DNA from: Theropithecus gelada
Lineage: Eukaryota > Chordata > Mammalia > Primates > Cercopithecidae
Assembly (NCBI RefSeq): GCF_003255815.1
Contig: NC_037673.1
Span: 162,243,427-162,307,426 of the forward strand
Length of the DNA: 64,000 nucleotides
Direction of reading: 5' to 3'
The position numbers were made by a program, and so were the translations under genes. The notes beneath the pieces are model-generated. The model was given only the letters and a program-made list of their open reading frames with translations, searched no databases and had not been told where the DNA came from. Below are positions 12,351 through 24,200 of this stretch, one piece after another (positions within the stretch are counted from its first letter, which is position 1; each line of letters starts with the position of its first letter).

Positions 12351-12535
12351 AGGCTGGGTTTTGGAAAGAGACAGTGACTCTGGCCACATTTCATTTCCTG
12401 GGCCCTAAAGCCATGCTCCCATGAGGCCAGAATATTGCATACTGCCTTGTGAAAAGGGTTTTCATCCACTTTTAGTGTCCACTCTTTTAACCACAGTCAC
12501 TGGGACTCAAGGAGGCTAGGCAATCTCATTAGATA

Positions 12536-12574
12536 AGATTAGATTAGATTAGATTAGATTAGATTAGATTAGAT
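12536..12574. repeat. Microsatellite (AGATT)n
   Basis: Seven perfect AGATT units plus a partial one, preceded by 'agata' at 12,531. Pentanucleotide repeat in non-repetitive flanks. Confidence 0.98.
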
Positions 12575-13260
12575 GGCATTTTCTCCTACAGCAACCCAAG
12601 TAGACAACTTTTCCATTCGCTCTCATGAAATACTTTTCACTCTTTCGAACCACATCTCCATTTCCAAAGAAAGTATTTGCTTTACATTTGCATAACTAAA
12701 AGCCTCAGTTAGATGACTTTCCAAGAACAAAGGAGCATTTTGTCTAAAGAAATACAGGATTTAATATCTGACACTTGAGAGTTAGAAACCACTTAGCTGC
12801 TTTCAACTGTCACTTTCTCTCTCCCTGCCCCCACCCCCCACCCATCCCCATGGCCATTCCCATTCCAGTTTATATCCATAAACATTTTCAAAAAACCTAG
12901 GGACAGTAGCTACCAGGGCACTTGAAGCACTGGTCATACCAGCTTAGTAGTTTCTCACTCTTGGTTGCATAAAGTCTAGTAAATCACAAAACTCAAGATT
13001 AATTGGGAGCTTTTTTTCTCCATATTTGAAAATTGTACAAATAGGAAACTGACAAAAAGGAGCAGCGTCAGAGGTTTATTTGTTTAAAAAAGAGCAGAAT
13101 AGTATGCTTTGGAAGGTGTTTAGTAAACATCCTTGGATCTGAACATTGTTGACTCAAATACTATATCGCCTTACAATTCCCACTGAATAGTCAAATAGAG
13201 ATGACTGGCCTCCCTATAGCCTTTGTATTTAGACTGTACCAAAAATATATTATGTCTGTT
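12575..13260. other. Intergenic stretch, nothing recognised
   Basis: No gene or named repeat. A C-rich patch occurs at 12,826-12,850. Confidence 0.5.
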
Positions 13261-13261
13261 T

Positions 13262-13345
13262 TCTTATTAAATCCTTAGGGACCTCTCTGCTGCAGTGTTC
13301 TTTATCATCCCAATTCATAGAAGAGCAAACTGAGGCTCAATACAT
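13262..13345 (-). mobile_element. MIR SINE fragment, antisense
   Basis: 'catcccaattcatagaagag' followed by 'caaactgaggctcaatac' matches the antisense MIR core ('...acagatgaggaaactgaggc'). Short, so moderately confident. Confidence 0.55.
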
Positions 13346-13346
13346 A

Positions 13347-13397
13347 GCTGCTGCTGCTACTATTACTACTGCTACTACTACTACTACCACCTCTGCT
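13347..13397. repeat. Trinucleotide microsatellite (CTG/CTA)n
   Basis: 'gctgctgctgctactattac' and following CTA units, interrupted by CTG and CCA. About 17 triplets. Confidence 0.9.
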
Positions 13398-13597
13398 AAT
13401 TCTCCCTATGAAATCTGTGTTATCTACATTACACTATGCTTTCTTCTTTACTTATAAGAAGTATAATGTATAATGTAAGTTTCAAAAAAAGTTATAATTC
13501 ATAGTTTACATAGTGGCTGTTGTCCAGAATCAATAAAAAACCAATAAAAATTTACATATAATAGAACAATTATAGATGGGAAGTTAGAAAACTTGGT

Positions 13598-13935
13598 GGT
13601 CCATGTTAATCTCTGGAATTAACTAGCTGGGTGACTTGGAGCCTGTCAAAAATTTCACTGGGACCCAGGTTACTTAAATGCAATTTAAGTAATGATGATT
13701 ACTAATGCTTTGTCTATGAAAAAAGTCTATGACTATATATGAAAAAAGTCTATACCATATATGTATGGTATCTCAAAAATACATGTCCATGCTTTTTCAG
13801 TTCAAAACAAGTTATTTGTCTCAATACTGCATTTTTTAAAAAGTTACATCAGTTTGTGTCAGTCACATTACATCTCTGGACCTACTTTTGCCAACTATTA
13901 AAATAAAGGGATTGTACCATGTTTTTTAGATATTC
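13598..13935 (+). mobile_element. MIR-like fragments, sense
   Basis: Two blocks match the sense MIR: 'aactagctgggtgacttgg' with 'gttacttaaatg' near 13,620-13,680, and 'ttacatctctggacctact' with 'attaaaataaagggat' near 13,867-13,915. The interval between them is diverged; this may be one interrupted MIR or two. Confidence 0.5.
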
Positions 13936-14061
13936 TATGGGAATATTCTTGCTATTCCTAACTATTGAAACAAAACAGAGTCTGTCTATGTCATGAGAAA
14001 CTATCCTTAAAATGCATCACCATTAAAGCATGAAACAGCATCACTTTAAAATACACAATTA

Positions 14062-14376
14062 GGCCAGAGGCAGTGGCTCACACTTGTAATCCCATCACTT
14101 TGGGAGGCCGAGGCGGGCAGATCACCTGAAGTCAGGAGTTCAAGACCAGGCTGGCCAATATGATGAAACCCCATCTCTATTAAAAATACAAAATTTAGCC
14201 AAGTGTGGTGGTGTGTGCCTGTAACCCCAGCTACTCAGGAGGCTGAGGCAGGATAATCACTTGAACCTGGGAGGTGGAGAGGTTTCAGTGAGCTGAGATC
14301 GCGCCACTGCACTCCAGCCTGGGTGACAGAGAAAGACTCTGTCTCAAAAAAAAAAAAAGAAAGAAAAAGAAGAGAA
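14062..14376 (+). mobile_element. Alu SINE, full length, sense
   Basis: Runs from 'ggccagaggcagtggctcac' through 'gagatcgcgccactgcactc' to an A-rich tail with GAAA interruptions. AluS-grade by its 'gatcacctgaagtcaggag' and 'ttgaacctgggaggtgg'. Confidence 0.96.
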
Positions 14377-14836
14377 AATTGAATGTTAAATTTTTTTAGA
14401 GTTGAAATTCAAGTGGTATTTAGCATCAATGAAAATAAATTTTTTTTGTTCTTTTATTGCTGTTGTAAGAGGAACAGAACTAGTTCTTTTAAAGAAAAAG
14501 AAGAGAAAGCCTCTATTTTCATCTGAAGCATAGGTTGTCTCGTAGTTTTGTGACAAAATGGCTGCACACCTCATTTTGTAAATTTCATCTCCTTAGCCAT
14601 GTCAGTTGCCTTCATGTGACTTCATTATTTTTCTTATCTTCCCCAATGAATCATATTAATACCTGATTATCCTACCCTGAAGATCTGTGAAGAAAACTGG
14701 GTGAAATTTTGACAGTAATATTTATTTAACGTAAAATAAGATAATTTTAATGACTTTCAAGAACTCAGAGATTTGGGGGGTTTTCTTTGTTTGCATAGAT
14801 TCTCCAAATGATTCTTCCTTGTTTCTGATTTGGTGA

Positions 14837-14858
14837 GAAATTTCACATGTGAAATTTC
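14837..14858. repeat. Perfect 22-bp palindrome
   Basis: The half-site GAAATTTCACA is followed directly by its reverse complement TGTGAAATTTC with no spacer; the bases just outside (A and A) do not pair. It could extrude as a short cruciform or serve as a dimer-binding site; no function is shown. Confidence 0.95.
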
Positions 14859-16133
14859 AACTGAGCACAGCATGGTACCGCTGCAAACATCTTTGACTTT
14901 GGCATTGAAAAATTGAGATTAGTTTCCAGTGTTCTAAAAGGGCACTCCTGTGATTCTGGAAATGTGCCACACACCTTTCTTTAGTGAAATGGATAGGTAT
15001 CCGTTAATTAGACATTATTATTAATGTCATGTTCAGCTGCATGCTAAAGGGCACAGTGCGGAACTGAGGGCAGGAATGATGGCTTTGATGATATATGGAC
15101 AGTTTCATGAATTACTTAAAGAAAATTCTCCCTTTTTACCCTATTGCACACAATAATTAAAAGATAATAAATAACCATGAGAAACTATAACAGGCATATG
15201 GATTGAGTTTGTTTCTTGCTTCCTTGTTTTTTGTTATTTGTCAACAGTGGTCAGAAGTCTCTGAAGTACTGCACAGGTTTAAGAATCATACAGTGTGAAG
15301 AGTCATGAATGTACTTAATACCTGTTTGGAAACCTCCTTACTAAATTTTTTAGGAATCTTATTTAATTTTTGCTTTTGATGTGTTTCTTAATTCTAAAAT
15401 TCAGCACCTTACCGGCATACAGAGGGAGAAAATATTTTTAAGTGTGATAATCTCAAATGGCACGGATGTTTGGTCACAAAGTCTATGAGGGTTTATTATC
15501 TAGCTAATGCCATATTGTGCCAAGGTAGAGTTTCCCAAAGTATGTTCCATAATCTTCTAGTTCTTAGAAAAAGGAGATTTTAGGTTCCAATAAGTTTAAG
15601 TTTAAGAAAAAGGAGAAGAGTTTAAGTTCTAGTATTTAGACACAGGTAAACATTTCATATTCTAGAACATCTAAGAGTCTTAAATGTGTGACTATGCATT
15701 ATGAGTCTCCCACAGGAATATTTCACAAATTTAGGTAAATCATATTGTGCTCTTTATCATGGAACATTGAGTGGGACTACTTTGGAACACATGTTGGGTG
15801 ACCTACATTAAGTGATTCATATAGCAGACATATGCCACAGTCCTTAACTTGAATAGACTTTTCAGAGAATAGATGCACTGAAATGAAGTTCCCAGGTGTG
15901 ATGATGCCAGTGTACATGTCACTGTACATCATAACTGCATTAATTATCAACTAAAACTATAAAACCTGTGGTGAAAAACAACAGATACAACACAGAGTTT
16001 TAATAGAACTTGAAATAGCAAACATCCCTTCAAATACAACACTTATCTAAGCTTTCTGATGGTTAAGGTACTAGAAGGGATTGGTCAATACAATTTACTG
16101 CGTCTTATTTTGCAAACTCATGTGCGTAAGGAT

Positions 16134-16160
16134 TTTACTGGATTTGACTAATCCAGTAAA
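16134..16160. repeat. Inverted repeat, 11-bp arms, 5-nt loop
   Basis: TTTACTGGATT, loop TGACT, AATCCAGTAAA. Perfect arms. It ends 21 bp before the left end of the MaLR provirus. Confidence 0.9.
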
Positions 16161-16181
16161 TTCAGGAAGTAGGTTCATCTG

Positions 16182-16906
16182 TGCATTAGTCTTTTCCTGT
16201 GTTGCTATAAAGGAATGCCTGAGATTGGGTAATTTATAAAGAAAAGCGGTTTAGTTGGCTCATGATTCTGCAGGCTGTGCAAGCATGGTACCAGCATCAG
16301 CTCAGCTTTTGAGCAGGCCTTGAGGAGTATTTACTTATGGTGGAAGGCAAAGTGGAAGAAGCCACTTCAAATGGTAAAAGTAGGAGCAATAGATGGTGGG
16401 GGAGGTGCCAGACCCCCCCACACACACTTTTTTTCTTTTTTTAATTATTTGAGACAAAGTCTCACTCTGTTGCCCAGGCTGGAGTTCAGTGGCATGATCT
16501 CGGCTCACTGCACCTCCACCTCCCGGGTTCAAGTGATTCTCCTGCCTCAGCCTCCCAAGTAACTGGGATTACAGACATCCACCACCATGCCCAGCTATTT
16601 TTGTATTTTTACTAGAGACAGGGCTTCACCGTGTTGGCCAGACTGGTGTCGAACTTCTGACCTCAAGTGATCCACCTACCCTGGCCTCCCAAAGTGCTGA
16701 GATTACAGGCATTAGCCACTGTACCTGAACCAAGACACTTTCAAGCAATCAGATTTCACAAGAACTCACTCACTATCACAAACACAGCACTAAGCCGTGA
16801 GGCATGTGGCCCCACGACCCAAACACATCCCATCAGATCCCATGTTCAGCATTGGGAATTAAAATCCAACATGAATTTTGGGCAGGGATAAATATCCAAA
16901 TTATAT
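16182..16906 (-). repeat. 3' LTR of the MLT1A-type element, split by an Alu
   Basis: LTR sequence at 16,182-16,427 and 16,729-16,906, with an antisense Alu between. Its order matches the other LTR at 18,771-19,193: 'ggctcatgattctgcaggct', 'gcatggtaccagcatcagct', 'ggaggtgccagacc', 'ggcagggataaatatccaaa'. Confidence 0.85.
16428..16728 (-). mobile_element. Alu SINE, antisense, inside the MaLR 3' LTR
   Basis: T-rich tail with 'tttaattatttgagacaaag' then antisense Alu text to 'gccactgtacctga'. It interrupts the LTR at a 'gacccccccacacacacttt' site. Confidence 0.95.
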
Positions 16907-17537
16907 TATTCCGTCCTGGCCCTTCCCAAACCTCATGCCATTCTTACATTGCAAAATACAATCATGCCTTCCCAACAGTCCCTCAAAGTCTTGACTTGTT
17001 TCAGCATTCACTCAAAAGTCCAAAGTCCGAAGTCTCATCTGAGACAAGGTATGTCCCTTCCACCTATGAGCCTGTATAATTAAAAACAAAATACTTCCAA
17101 AATACAATGTTATAATGAGGGCACAGGCATTTGGTTAACACTGTCATTCTAAAAGGGAGAAATTGGCCAAAAGAAGGGGGCTACTGGCCACACACAAGTT
17201 CAAAACCCAGTAGGGAAGTCATTATATCTTAAAGGTACAAAATAAACTCCTTTGAGGTCTGGGTGCAGTGGCTCACACCTCTAATCCCAGCATTTTGGGA
17301 GGCTGAGACAGGTGGATCACAAGGTCAGGAGTTTGAGACCAGCCTGGCTAACATGGTGAAACCCCGTCTCTACTGAAAATACAAAAATTAGCAGTATGTG
17401 GTAGGACATGCCTGTAATCCCAGCCACTAGGGAGGCTGAGGCAGGAGAATTGCTTGAAATTGGGAGGTGGAGGTTTCAGTGAGCCAAGATTGTGCCACTG
17501 GACTCCAGCATGGATGACAGAGCAAGACTCTGTCTTT

Positions 17538-17568
<31 letters not shown>

Positions 17569-18770
17569 TATATCCTTTGACTCTATATCCTGCATTCAGG
17601 GCACACTGCTACAAGGGGTAGGCGCCCTATCCTTGGGCAGCTCCGCTTCTGTGGCTTCGCAGGGTTCAGCAGCTGCTCTCATGGGTTGACGTTGAGTGTC
17701 TGCCACTTTTTCATACTGAGGGTACAAGCTGCTGGTGGATCTGCCATTCTGGGGTCTGGAGGATGCTGGCCCTCTTCCAATAGCTCCTAAAGGCAATGCC
17801 ACAGTGGGGACTCTCTGTTGGGCTTCAACCACATGTTTCCCCTCCGACAATGTCCTAGTAGAAGTTTGCTATGAGGAGTCTGCCCCTACATCATGCTTCC
17901 ACCTGAGTACCCAGGCTCTCTCATACATCCTCTGAAATCTATGCAGAGGCCAGCAGGCCTCCACTTTTACACTCTGTGTGCCCACAGATTTAACACTATG
18001 TGGAAGCTGCCAAGGCTTATGACTTGACTTTAAAGTGGCAGCTTGAGCTGTACCTGGGCGCCTTTGAGCCCCAGCTGGAACTTGAACAGCTAGGATGTGG
18101 GAAGCAGTATCCTGAGGCTGCGCAGCTCAGCAGGGCCCTGGTCCTGGTTGTGAAATCATGTGTTTCTCTAGACTTCTAGGTCTATGATGGGAGGAGCTGC
18201 CATGAAGTTCTCCAAAATACCTTCAAGGTCTTTTTCTCATTATCTCAGTTTACTTCTCTGCCACATGGCCAGGCTGCAAATTTCCCAAACTTTTGTGCTC
18301 TACTTCCCTTTTAAATATGTATTCCAATTTTAGGTCATTTATTTGCTCCCATATATGAGTGTAGGTTGTTGGAAGCAGCCAGGTCACTTCTTGAACCCTT
18401 TGCTGCTTATAAATTTCTTCTAGATAACCTAAGTCATCACTCTGAAGTTTAAGCCTCCACAGATCCCTAGGGTATGAACAGAATGCAGCCAAACTCTTTG
18501 CTAAGGCACAACCCATGTGACCTTAGCTCCAGTTTCCAATAAGATCCTCATTTCCATCTGAGACCTCATCAGCCTGGACTTCATGGTTCGTAAAAGCATT
18601 TTGGTCACAACTATTTAACTAGTCTCCAAGAAGTTCTGAACTTTTGCTCATCTTCCTGTCTTCTAAGCCCTCTACATTCTTTCACCCTCTGTCTGTTACC
18701 CAATTCCAAAGCTGCTTCCACATTTTCAGATACCTTTATAGCAATGCCCCACTTCTTAGTGCCAATTTTC
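16907..18770 (-). mobile_element. MaLR internal region (MLT1/MST-int type), with an Alu
   Basis: Non-coding internal sequence of the MaLR, including 'cctttatagcaatgccccac' beside the right LTR and 'caaagtccgaagtctcatct' toward the left. ORFs of up to 88 codons here (18,250-18,516, 17,596-17,850) are remnants without retroviral motifs. Confidence 0.8.
17256..17573 (+). mobile_element. Alu SINE, sense, with (TA)n-extended tail
   Basis: Starts 'ggtctgggtgcagtggctca', ends in an A-run followed by 'atatatatatat'. Flanked by 'tcctttga' on both sides (17,248-17,255 and about 17,572-17,579), a target duplication. Confidence 0.96.
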
Positions 18771-19193
18771 TGTATTAGGCCATTCTTGCATTGCATAAAG
18801 AAATACCCAAGGCTGTGTAATTGATAAACAAAAGAGGTTTAATTGGCTCATGGTTCTGCAGGCTGTACAGGAAGCATGGTGTTGGCATCTGTTTGGCTTC
18901 TAGGGAGGCCTCAGGAAGCTGGCAATCCTCTCAGAAGGTGAAGAGGGAACAGGAACATCACATGACCAAAGCAGGGGCAAGAAAGAAAGAGTCAGGGGAG
19001 GTGCCAAACACTTTTAAACAGCCAGATATTGTGTGAACTTAGAGTGGGAGCTCACTTATCACCAAGGGCATGGCCCAAGCCGTTCGGGATTCACCCTCAT
19101 AATCCACACACCTCCTATCAGGCCCCACCTCCAACACTGGGAATTACAGTTCAACATGAGATTTGGGTGGGGACAAATATCCAAAGTATATCA
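18771..19193 (-). repeat. 5' LTR of the MLT1A-type element
   Basis: Full LTR of about 423 bp. Antisense landmarks: 'tgtattaggccattcttgca', 'gaggtttaattggctcatgg', 'gagggaacaggaacatcaca', 'cctcctatcaggccccacct', 'atgagatttgggtggggaca'. Confidence 0.87.
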
Positions 19194-20129
19194 GTCAGGA
19201 CGTGAGTAAATAATTAGGTTAAATTAAATCTCAAAAAAATAATTAATTGTCTTTAATATTTACATAAGAAATCATCTGCTAAACTTACATTATTTAGAAG
19301 ATTGCTTTAGCGAAAAAATGATAATAATTTGAGATAACAGCTCAAATATATGCTTGTAAATATTGGACCACTAATAGGTGGAGAATAGTTGAAAATGGAC
19401 ACCTTTCTTGGCAATTTTTCCCTGTTTTCTTGTAATAACCCTGCCCCTGAAATATACATATATATTTATGGTGAAAAATTAGGGGCAATGTGTTCCACTG
19501 AAAGAATCCCATAGGAAGGTTGTGGAATTCTTCAAGTGAAAGAATACATTTGCCACATATGTAATTTTTATTTACATCAAAGACATTTGGAAATACACGA
19601 TATGCTTTTATGCAACCTAGCATGTGCGTTCCCAGATCACCTATTTTCTCATACAAATTATCACCAAAACGCACATCAGTACTTTTGTTTTCAGAATCCT
19701 GTGTGTGAAATACAAGGAAAAAAAATTAGAATCCCTATTTTTTAAGGGCACTCCTAATACATATGCAATTATTTATTTTTTAGGGAAGAATGCATTTACA
19801 AAAATGTTTTTGTCTGTGAAGTAGAATTTACACATTAGAACTCTTTTGCTCATACATGTTATGTAAGTAATTTCAGCCTGGGTGAAGGAACCAAGAATGA
19901 CTGAAAGGTAAGATGTAAAGTTCTTCCTAGCGTAGGCCTGGCACATGTACACCCTTCATCAGCATATGTCTGTGATCATCCACTGACCTTCGCTTTTGCC
20001 CAGTTTTCTTTTTCCTGTATGTGGAGGTGAAGGGGGAAAAAGTTGTTAAAAATGTGGTAGTGACCATTTCCTATCTCCATCCCTCAGCTTTACAATGTGA
20101 AGCCTTTTATTTTCATTTCAAAAATATGT
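19194..20129. other. Intergenic AT-rich stretch, nothing recognised
   Basis: No repeat I can name. ORFs up to 110 codons on the minus strand (19,342-19,674) show no domain. Confidence 0.45.
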
Positions 20130-20462
20130 ATTTTTTCTTCTTCTTCTTTTTCTTCTTTTTTTTTTTTTTTTTGGAGATGGAATTCACTCTTGTCACCCAG
20201 GCTGGAACACAATGGCTCAATCTTGGCTCACTGCAACCTATACCTCCTGGATTCAAGTGATTCTGCCTCAACCACATGAGTGGCTGGGATTATGGACATG
20301 CGCCACCATACCTGGCTAATTCTTTTGTAGTTTTAGTAGAGATGGGTTTCCACCATGTTGGCCAGGCTGGTCTCGAACTGCTGAGCTTATCTGATCTGCC
20401 CACCTCTGCACCTCAGCCTCCCAAAGTGTTGGGATTATAGGCGTGAGCCACCATACCTGGCC
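20130..20462 (-). mobile_element. Alu SINE, antisense
   Basis: A T/C-rich tail (20,130-20,172) precedes 'ggagatggaattcactcttg' and the body ends 'gtgagccaccatacctggcc'. A frequently mutated, older copy. Confidence 0.95.
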
Positions 20463-20529
20463 CCTGTATTTAGTTTTTTAAATAAGTAAACATTTCAAAT
20501 TTAAATAAGTTGCAGAAAACGAAACATTT

Positions 20530-20852
20530 CTTTTTTGTTGTTGTTTTTTGTTTGTTTGGGTTTTGTTTTTTTGAGGCAGAATCTCTCTCTGTCACCTAGG
20601 CTGGAGTGCAATGGCGCAATCACGGCTCACTGCAACCTCTGCCTCCCGGGTTTAAGTGATTCTCCTGCCTCAGCCTCCTGAGTAGCTGGGATTACAGGCA
20701 CACACCACCACACCCAGCTAATTTTTGTATTTTTAGTAGAGACGGGGTTTCACCATGTTGGTCAGGCTGGTCTTGAACTCCTAACCTCATGATCTGCCCG
20801 CCTTGGCCTCCCAAAGTGCTGAGATTACAGGTGTGAGTCACCACGCCTGGCC
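20530..20852 (-). mobile_element. Alu SINE, antisense
   Basis: Tail 'ttttttgttgttgttttttg' then 'gaggcagaatctctctctgt' to 'gtgagtcaccacgcctggcc'. It lies 67 bp from the previous Alu in the same orientation. The surrounding DNA repeats 'aaataagt' several times. Confidence 0.96.
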
Positions 20853-21094
20853 AACTAAACTTATTTCTAACAAATAAGTTTATAAATAAGTCCTTAAGAT
20901 AAAAATAAGTTATTTCTAAATTTTATTGTAAAGCAAGATTAATTCAATGACTGTTGGAAATATTTTTAAACATTTTATTAGTGAACCCAAAGTGCATGAG
21001 GTTTTGGTTTCTTTTTTCTTTTCTTTCTTTTTTTTTTTTTTGCATCTGTAATTAATTCAGGATTAATATTCCAAGCAGTTGCTTAGAAAGTAAA

Positions 21095-21245
21095 GACAAA
21101 GTCTCCAGACCTCTGAAATTTGTCCTGCCTCTCGCCTGCTGTGCAGCCTGCATGACTTAGATAATGTCTCTGATATTTACATCTGTTGAATGAGGGAATT
21201 TTTTCAAGGCTGTTTCTAATCCTCAAATTTAATGATGTAACCCCT
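21095..21245 (+). mobile_element. MIR SINE, sense
   Basis: 'gcctgcatgacttagataat', 'gtctctgatatttacatctg' and 'ttgaatgagggaat' follow the MIR core order (acttag... ctcagttt... catctgtaaaatg...). Diverged. Confidence 0.6.
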
Positions 21246-24200
21246 CTGGAACCAGTTTGCCCTATGCAGAGAAAATATATATCTTCTATGGCCTGTTCCC
21301 CTATGTTGGCTACTTTTAAGGAAAGTGACTAAAATCAGTAGATGATTCAAATTAAACATTAACATTACTAAAAAATAAGTAAGATTACTTACTCTACTGA
21401 TAGTACAATTAGTAAGAGATGTTTATTTTACAATAATCCTATTGTGGCTAATGGGGTAGAGAAATGGTGAAGCAAAATACCTAAGTTTTTAGTAAATGTC
21501 AGCAAGTTGCAGTTTACTTTTTTGGTTAAACAGCACTGAGCCCAAATGCTGTAATGTAATAACTTAATCTCAAAGGTGCGCACCTCTTAGTTTTCGTTTT
21601 TCTGCGTAGAAAAGACTTAGGGTCATGATTGCCAATTGAAATTTACGAAAACAAACTGCTGCTTCTCTGCAAAGTTACTTTTACGCATTCTTTGCCAGAG
21701 AACAACAGTGTAGGGATAAAAAAGACACAGGGATCTGTTAAATTATACTGATTTTTTGTTGTTGTTTTGTTCCATGGAATGTGTATGTATATTCTGAGAA
21801 TAGAAAACTCACACACAGCATGTAACCTTTTCAACTTTCCAAAGATTAAAAAACACACTGCATTGCTTTATTGCATTTTCCCGCAACAAGGGACATATTT
21901 CAGTCGAAAAGGGCAAACCAGGAAATTTACTCATGAAAACCAATTTATATAAGCATATGAATAGTATAACTATTCCCATAGTAAGTCTGGTATTCATCCT
22001 GAGAACTCTTGGGGACACATGAGTAATCCTCAGTGCAACTTCAATTTAGTCTGTGTTTAAATATAGAAAGGGCATGAAGTTTGTCCTGGATTTTTTATTA
22101 TTATTATTTTCTCTCTGGTATCAAATCAACCAGTGTGATGGCCTGTGAACTCTTTCAGCATTCTCTCTGCAAAATCAGAGTGTGACAAGGTGTCAGCATT
22201 GACAGATCAGCAGTGGAGATTGAGCAGACCTGAATTAATAAAGGTCAAAATTGTCAACAGGAGGAGTGCCTGGTGGCATGTGGGGACTTGCTCCTAAACA
22301 GCATTTGAAAAGCAAAAAGTGGCTCTGGAACAGAACCCAAGGCACCTGGACAAGCCAGGAATTTCCTGAGGATCATCTTTAAAATAAATTCGTACTCAAC
22401 TCATTTTTAAAATGTCCTGCATTTCTTCTCCTCTCTATCCTTAAATGCTCAAAAACTTCTCTGTCCCAAAGGAAACAAAGGTATTAGAGTGAAGGAAATG
22501 ATAGTTCTTAATGGATCCTTATAGAAAGCAATCTGCATGTCTGCATGTAAGCAAAGTTCCTTGCATGCCTCCACCCTCATCCCTGCCTCCTTTTCCCCTC
22601 TCCTATCTTTATGATGTTTTCAAAGCAATTTGTAGAAGCAAAGTGCTTTTCCTCTGTACCACATAATTTGGTCATTGATTTTATTTTGCCTGTACCATTA
22701 TCTTATCATTTGGTGTCAGTTCCACCTCTTAAGCCCAATATCTAAGAAACAGAGAGGGGATATCTTACATTTCTCTTACACACCCTGGGATGTTAACTGA
22801 GTCCACCTACGTACTCAATTCAGAGGAGATAATCTTACTTGAGTTGATGAGGAAAGAACTTTAAATTAGTTGTATTTCAGCGGGGGAAATGAACATTTTT
22901 TTCAGCCCTTCAAGTGTATTCTTCAAAATTGCAAGAGTGTCAATGTTGCTTCAAAATAAATAAAACCATTTTGTACTTCTATAGGAATAATGAAAATGTG
23001 TGACATAAGATTTTCTGGAAGACTTAGATTTCTCTATAAAGTTTTTTTAATGGAGCTATGTTTGCTAGCTTTCTTGTCTCTTAATCTTTTCTTTAAAGAG
23101 CAGATCTGGATTATATGACAGGGAAATATATATCTCTATGTTTCCAAACTTTGCCAATCTTTAGGCTGATTTTGTGAGGTGTGTATGCATGCATATATGT
23201 GTGCGTGTGTGTGTATGTGAGTGTGCTGTTCTGTGACTATTACTTCTTGATGGCCAATTAACTTCCAAATTATTTGAGCTGAAAACAAAAATAGCTACAA
23301 AGCTACCTATGTTTTGCTTGAGAAGTATGACACAGACATATTTTAGTTTTACCCCTCACGTTTATCCTTGCAAAATGCAGCCTAGAAGTAACCAAATTCC
23401 TTCCATCCCTCAAAATTTTACTTTTTCTCCTATAAATGACTATTAGACAATTTTCTTCAGTAAGAAGTAGTTTGAGAAGCACCAATATAGCAAATACATT
23501 TTCTTCATTCTCTAACTGCTAGAGAAAGTGTACTAATTAGAGGAAAGCATGAACTAAAATTTTTTTCTCTGTGTATTTACCAGATTGTTTTAATGCCAGG
23601 ATCTTTTCCAACTTTCTTTTTTGCCTCGAGACTTTTATTCCTGTTTGACAACATCCTAGTAAAAGTTAGACAATCTTGTTTCACTACCATTTGGATAGAA
23701 TCATTATTTTGTAAAATGGAACCATCTAAAGATGCCATCTCAGTGACTTTAAATAAAATTACAATCCAAATGCTTCTTTGTGATTTTCTTTTTCTTTTTT
23801 AGTGTATTAAGCTCTCATGGGACAAAAATGTTAAAACACAGTATCTTCCATAACTCCTCTTTTATACCTTTTATCTTACAGGTGATCATTATCTAAAATT
23901 AAATTGGCTAAGTGATTTTTTTTTTTTAATGGCATAGATTGTATTTTCTCTCATAGGCATCTTTATAAAGTTAGTTCCTTATGGAAAGTCAGACAGTATT
24001 ATTAGTAACCAGTTGCCATGCGATCTGGTTCCAATGGGATAATTGGTAAACAATTAGGCTGTGTTGTTAATAAAATCCTGAAGACTCTCAGATGCCCAAA
24101 TCATTGTATTATGAAGAATATGACATTTTCTAGAACATAAAAGGCTAACCTGTTCCACTATACACAGGGAAAAAATGAAGGATATTAAACTGAGAGAGAA

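Larger units (their letters stand above)
14377..16181. other. Intergenic stretch with a perfect 22-bp palindrome and a hairpin
   Basis: About 1.8 kb with no element I can name. It holds an uninterrupted palindrome at 14,837-14,858 and an 11-bp inverted repeat with a 5-nt loop at 16,134-16,160, both listed separately. A block at 15,528-15,560 ('gtttcccaaagtatgttcc') resembles an end of an old DNA transposon, but I could not follow it. Confidence 0.5.
16182..19193 (-). mobile_element. MLT1A-type MaLR (ERVL-MaLR) provirus, LTR-internal-LTR
   Basis: Two LTRs in the same antisense orientation flank a MaLR internal region. Both LTRs start 'tgcattag'/'tgtattag' and carry 'attgggtaatttataaag'-like text, and the right copy has 'gcaggctgtacaggaagcat', the MLT1A pattern, then 'ggggacaaatatccaaagta'. 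The internal region starts (minus strand) next to the right LTR with 'ttggcactaagaagtgggg', a MaLR hallmark. Two Alus lie inside it. MaLRs are non-autonomous relatives of ERVL with no intact coding capacity. No clear target duplication remains. Confidence 0.85.
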
